The notes under the pieces are model-generated. The model was not told where the DNA came from, ran no database searches, and was given only the letters and a program-made list of their open reading frames with translations. Shown piece after piece: positions 58,751 through 64,000 of a stretch of DNA of 64,000 nt. The stretch is from Mytilus californianus (Eukaryota; Mollusca; Bivalvia; Mytilida; Mytilidae): NCBI RefSeq assembly GCF_021869535.1, contig NW_026262734.1, positions 80,538,339-80,602,338 of the forward strand. Direction: 5' to 3'. Positions within the stretch are counted from its first letter, which is position 1; each line of letters opens with the position of its first letter. The position numbers were made by a program, and so were the translations under genes.

Positions 58751-60668
58751 CTTAAAAATAAATACAGAATTATTGACCAATAAATTGTTTAATTTGTCTT
58801 TTTTCCTCTACTATGAATAAATATTATAACTAGCATATCTTCTCGTAATTCAAATATAGTAAGTCAAAATTAGAAGGCTTACATCAGTAAAAACGTTCGG
58901 TAAATACTTGGTCATCTTTCGCCAAAAATAACCTTTACAATCAATATATATATTATGAATAGAAAAAGTTTTCAAATTTTAAATGATGGGGCTGGGAATA
59001 TTGAATAACCGGCAAATATACGTAGCAATAGAATATAACACTAACAGCTAATTCGAAACATCAGAAAACTCAGAAACAGTGTGCTTCGCAAATATCGATT
59101 TACGTTAGTCAATAGGAGGGAGTCGCGACCGTTTCGTTCATCGTTCACCTCAGAACTTCAGATCCATATGACTTCAACCCTAACGAAATAGAGCATTTTA
59201 AGCAAATAAACAGATACATCTAGATGTCTTACAACCTTTTAGAATAGACAAATGGATTTATGTTGCCCCGAAGATATGAAGCAAGCTTTAATTTGATGAA
59301 ATCATTGACTTCAAACAGTCTTTCATAAACACTGAAAAATAAAAGAGGCCGACATTTCTAGACTTTTGTTTCAATCGAAATCACGTGCACTCGACATACT
59401 AGGCACTGTAGACATTGTGTTATCAAAGTTAATGATATTGTCAAAGGGAGCTGGTAAGATTAGACCGTCTAAAATATAAGGCTTTTTTTCTTTCATTTAA
59501 TCGATTGATAAAAAGAGAGAAAATATTAGATAGGTTCTGTTTTTTTGTTTTTGTATTCGGATAGCTTCTTCAAGATAAACATTTATTAAAATAATTGAAT
59601 AACAATGGGAAAAAGTTAACCTAAATGAAATGATTACAATATGCCTTAAATTTCAAATTCAAATATAGGCATCAGAAATCAGACAGATATGTGCATGATG
59701 TGGCAAGTAAATAAAAACATTATTAATAGTTTTGTTGATACAATGAAGACAATATAACAATATAAAAATAAGGAGATGTGGTATGATTGCCACCAAAGTT
59801 CAAAAAGAGTGGATGTAAGCATATCGCTATTTATTATTATAACGATGAGACTCTTCCGTCTTCAACACAAACGAGCATTTTATGAAATAGAATAAACTTT
59901 TTACATTCTTGTTAGTGGTGGAAAAAGAAGTTTATTTCTTTCAATATTTTTGAAGTATGTAAAATTATCTGACATTATGTTTATAACGTTTTAATAATAA
60001 ATCATAAGACCCTTGTTATGATCATGAATAAAACGAGTTACATTCTGGACAGTTGCAAGAAGAGAACACTTGGATATTATAAGAGTAAAAAATATATTTA
60101 GAAAATTAATGGATAGACTGTATCCTCCAACAATTAAAACGTCAATGCAGTAACACTTATTCCTGTACTACTTGTGGGTAGATTGATATATAACATGGCT
60201 CAATACATATTGCTATTATGTGTAACCTGTTGTGTTAGAGGCCTTTTACTAACTGTCAAGAGTCTCTTTATTTATTGATTATTTTTAGTATTTAATTGAT
60301 GTTTAATTCTTGTGTATATTAACTAAAGGAGATGTGGGATATACTATACCAATTGTCATTGAAATGACTAAAAGGTCCATACCAGAGCATACCATGAACA
60401 TCAGTACTTTAAAGCCGTTAATACGAATAAATGAGTTATACGGTTTACGTTTATGAGACACAGACCCAACTACACAGTTCTGCTATACCTGTAAATCGAA
60501 AACAAAATGGTAATGAAATCGGTAATAACAGTATCAGTGAAATGCTCGCTTCAAATGAAAGTTCAAAGTACTTAACCTGCTGATATCCACCTTACATGCC
60601 TAGTTTTTCAGTTACACAATTAACTGTGAATCTCCATACCAATATCATGCCTTTGCTTATTTAATTAC
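58751..60668 (-). other. Predicted 5' UTR intron of TRIM-like copy 2
   Basis: Acceptor AG at 58751-58752 and donor GTAA at 60665-60668 after AACATGCAG, mirroring copy 1. About 1.9 kb against 5.0 kb in copy 1; the Tc1-like element and repeats account for much of the difference. Apart from one repeat A fragment nothing else is recognised. Confidence 0.55.
59760..59825 (+). repeat. Mussel interspersed repeat A, fragment
   Basis: Reads tataaaaataaggagatgtg, gtatgattgccaccaaag and gtggatgtaagca; same subfamily as the copy at 18506, with an internal deletion of the gagacaact part. Confidence 0.75.
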
Positions 60669-60835
60669 CTGCATGTTAGCCTCTATATTTTCTTCCTAAA
60701 GACATACTAAGTGACCAACTGGAACAAGTAGTTGCCAATGTACACAAGAAGGAAGTTATTTCGTTTAGTCACATGATTGCTTACGTAAACACTATACGTT
60801 GTGATATATCATATGAATGGTTGTTTGAGTTATAA
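60165..60835. repeat. Segmental duplicate shared with 51115-52040
   Basis: Paralogous upstream region of TRIM-like copy 2; see the blocks cttgtgggtagattgat, ttgctattatgtgtaacct, gttcaaagtacttaacc, ttacctgcatgttagcc and gtcacatgattgcttacgta. Confidence 0.7.
60669..60835 (-). promoter_or_regulatory. Predicted leader exon and promoter of TRIM-like copy 2
   Basis: Equivalent to 51875-52040, with the same conserved GTAAACA, cacatga and AACATGCAG/GTAA words. Joined to its acceptor, the leader would carry a tiny upstream ORF (ATG CAG GTG TTT TAA) ending just before the TRIM start codon. Prediction only. Confidence 0.42.
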
Positions 60836-63345
60836 ATAGAATTTTTAACTTCTAAATCTAGCAAATAAATATAAATAAAGCGCTGTAGGGATTTCAATCA
60901 TTCACCTTAAAAATGACACAGCCATGCATCAGCAGAACATTTTATCTTAAAATTTTCACCTTAAAATTTCTATTTATTGCTTTACCTAAGGTTGCAACTC
61001 CCAGAAGCAAAGAGGAAGCGTCACAATTCTTAATTTTTTACATGTTATCTTATTAAATAAAAAAATGTATTCCACCGGTACACATCGTCGTTGAAGACAA
61101 TATTGCAAATTGCTCCCCTTATGTTTTTTATTAGTCATCGAAGAACACTTTTATTGATATTCATTTCTTATTCTAGAAATACAATTACTGTCTTTTGATG
61201 AGGTTAATATGTGGGTTTATTGACTTGAAAAACTGATATCAAAAGTCAATTAAACCACATATTGACCGAAACAAAAGACAGTAATTGTTTTCTTCCGTAT
61301 TCCAAGAGAGTAAATGTATGTTATGACAATTATTCACCAAACCATATGTACATCAAACGAGTTTATCGTTACGATTTTTTTCGCGTTTTGCGCGATGAAT
61401 TTACTTTTTACGCACGTGAATATGCAGTTTTCTTCAAAATCAAATTCATATAAATAAACCTACTAAAATAATACAAATATGGAATAAATATAATTACTTC
61501 AAATATAAGTCTAGCTTTAGTTAAGAACATCTTTCTTACAGGTACACATTGTTGGATAATTGCTGCGCTAATCAACTTTGTAGTTTTGAGAAATCCTTAG
61601 ACATGTATGAATTTAGTCTTATTTTAAGAACTAACTAATTGATGTTTGAATTAAGACACAAATGTATGAATCTATGCATGCTATGAGACTGTGGATATAA
61701 GAAAAGAATAAATGACTTTAAAAAATTTACCTGGTGTGATATAAATTATAGGAAATTTGGCAATAACTCTTTTACCTTTTGGCTGACTGATCTGCTTGGA
61801 TTTTAATTCTCTCAAGTCTGCATGTATTTTACTTCCTATGATGTTGATAACTCTCGTAAGTAGCTAATTAAAATGTTTTTTTCTAAAACCCATTAGATTA
61901 ATTAGTGATAATAACAGTGAAATTCGACAGGGACTCAGCAGTGAAACTGCTCAAACTACACCTACTTTTTGTTAACTTATCCTTTAAATTAGAAGTAATG
62001 TTTTGTGGACTGTTGCTGTCTGTTCGTTGTTCTTCATTTGGCCATCGTGTTGTTCGTTTTCCTTTGACCTATAATTCTTTCTTGCCCCTAATTGGTATCT
62101 TCCCTCCTTTTAAAATAAGATGTACACAAACCTGGACTAAGTAGCCTAGTTGACACTTATCTCAGACAAAAAATAATTAAAATCAATAACATTAACAAAA
62201 GATATAACTAAACAAAATAAACCCACCATACATTTCTAAAATAAATGAACACCAATACTTCATTTTTCATTACTAATTCGTATTTTGTGGGCGGAGCAAA
62301 TTTTAACACTAACTGACTAATGAAAATGTAAATAGAACGGTAGTATTATTCAGCTTTAAGTAATCTTGAAAATTTGATCAAAACACTTTTGATGATAATC
62401 ATATCTTGCATTACCCATTGATATCACTGTGATATTACCTTGGAATTGATACTGTAGATGGTTAGTTAACTTTCACGTCCCCTTTAGTCATATGTGACTT
62501 TACCATGTTTACAATGTTTGGTTTTGAATAATTCACGATGAAAAGAAAAACAGACAAGCGCTTTTGATTCATCACATCTATACAGGTATAGTCATATATA
62601 ATATCCGAGGTACAGGTGATCCTTTGCCTGTTTATATGTTTCATCATAAAAAAAAAACCCATAAAATTTGGTCCAAATCGTTACTGAACGGCTATAACTC
62701 CTACATGGAGTCGATAAATTGATTCAGACATTTGACTTATTTGTAGATGATATTTTGCAGATCATTTGTGGTATTCATACTTTATCTCTTTCTACTTAGT
62801 TGTTCACTTTGTTGGCCATGTTGGTTGATTGGCAGTAATAAGAAAAAAACAGTAACATTTATACTAAATACCCTAAGTACCAGTTAGTCCAAAATAAGTA
62901 GAAATTGTTCCATTGCCTTAAGAGGAGAGATGTATGAACATTTGCTTTAGAGGAGTGATTTATGAAAATTAAGTGTTCGATGATAACGAAAGCCCGGTGA
63001 TGTAATAACTCAAGCAAAGCATATGGCCCCATGGGCTTATAAAATAAAACTTTTAAATAAGAACAGTAAACAGAAATAAGATATAAACAAATACTTTGTT
63101 AAAGACAAAGGGAAAAAAAGATTTTACAACTAAACTTCGTTAATCATGGTATTTATCCACCTGAGATGGTTAATTGTACTCAAATTTTAAGTAACTAGCC
63201 TTCCGAAGCATTTGAAAATTTAAGTTACTAAATTGGAAGAATATATTTCTCAATTGATTTCATGTAATCCCCGAAAATAATATTCAGATAGAAAAGTGGC
63301 AGTTAACATTCGAAAAAAAAATCCATTAATCAATTATAATCAGAC
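60836..63345. other. Gene-poor stretch
   Basis: AT-rich with no supported gene; ORFs 61262-61453, 61905-62144 and 62462-62662 show no recognisable domains. It contains the inverted repeat at 61181-61288. Confidence 0.6.
61181..61288. repeat. Inverted repeat, 46-base arms
   Basis: Arm 61181-61226 (acaattactgtcttttg...tgactt) mirrors 61243-61288 with about eight mismatches around a 16-base loop. May be a small foldback element; no clear target duplication. Confidence 0.75.
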
Positions 63346-63349
63346 CTGG

Positions 63350-63545
63350 GGTAATTAAAATGTAATTGTAATTAGCTGTAATTAATTACAAATTTGAAAG
63401 TAATTCAGTGTAATGTGTAATAGAGCATATTTTTAATTACATGTAACTGAAGGTAATGAATTACATTGCCTTTTTGCCATGTAATTATGAATTACATTTC
63501 AATTACTTTCAATTACATTAAAATATTTGCTTGGAAATTTTATTT
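63350..63545. repeat. TGTAATT-rich palindromic repeat
   Basis: Words tgtaatt and aattaca alternate about fifteen times on both strands after an agacctggggtaatt start, giving many local hairpins. Resembles known TGTAATT-type dispersed repeats of marine animals; family not determined. Confidence 0.65.
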
Positions 63546-64000
63546 TAAATTTTTGGCTTTTGTGATGCAACTTGTATTCTATATTTTCCCTGCATTTAGT
63601 ATGCACTGGGTACTTATTTTTATACTTTTTAAACACTCATCATGTTGAAAAAAAAGGCAGCATTCCTTGATACTTCCTTAATCATTATAGCATGTATAAT
63701 AATCTTTATTTGTATTTAATTCATTATGTTTTTCACATGTTTACATAAAAAAAAACAAAATAAAAAAATCAAGAACAATACAAATTTATTTACATGATTA
63801 ACAATTTGTAAATATGTTGTTCTAATAATTAACAATAATCATAGCTCCAAGTTATTCCTTTCACTTAACTAATTATGTAGTAAAAGAATGTCCCTTGATT
63901 AAAATGCCAACGGCAATTTTTATTTTAAACCATCATATGCATATGTTAAAATATGTTCAGATGGATAAAGGGTATCTTGAAGGTTACTTCAAAGTTCACA
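63546..64000. other. Window end, no feature recognised
   Basis: AT-rich sequence including A runs near 63750. The region ends without any exon-like frame. Confidence 0.6.

Overview
The window looks like nuclear DNA of a bivalve mollusc, most probably a mussel of the genus Mytilus. The basis is large AT-rich introns with GT-AG boundaries, an animal TTC28 orthologue, RING-less B-box/NHL-type TRIM genes of the kind expanded in bivalves, and many copies of interspersed repeats that I recognise from memory as common in mussel sequence. No database search was possible, so the species is an inference.

Layout. 1-7404: intron or 5' flank of the first gene, with a 19-bp tandem array, two mussel repeats and a small DNA element with a target-site duplication. 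7405-32744 (+): 14 exons of a TTC28-like gene. They join in phase into 2,689 codons plus a stop; the 5' exon(s) lie before the window. The protein has about 22 forty-residue TPRs, a CHAT (caspase-like) domain whose catalytic Cys is replaced by Gly, a conserved C-terminal block, and an 814-residue disordered tail with SH3-ligand and PP1-docking (RVSF) motifs. 32745-34225: probable 3' UTR. 34331-42120: repeat territory of hairpin elements, a recent 431-bp tandem duplication, an element with terminal inverted repeats (TIRs) and a 147-bp internal array, several MITEs, and two decayed TRIM-like fragments. 42940-44913 (+): a 5'-truncated non-LTR retrotransposon.

45163-60835 (-): two tandem paralogues of a RING-less TRIM-like gene (coding 45163-46854 and 57039-58739). 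Each has one coding exon. I predict that each is spliced to a short noncoding leader exon, because a conserved donor and duplicated upstream sequence survive at 51115-52040 and 60165-60835. The longer intron of the first copy holds a dead Tc1-like transposon (48806-50380). Between the genes lie several mussel repeats, an (AAAT)n microsatellite and Penelope-like retroelement remnants. 58740-64000 is otherwise gene-poor, with a few inverted repeats.

How the genes work together: TTC28 is a large scaffold linked in vertebrates to midbody/spindle function. The TRIM-like pair are probably cytosolic binding proteins lacking E3 RING activity. There is no sign of functional linkage between the two loci. 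The window is best read as one conserved housekeeping gene beside a young tandem gene family in repeat-rich DNA. I saw no tRNA, rRNA or CRISPR.
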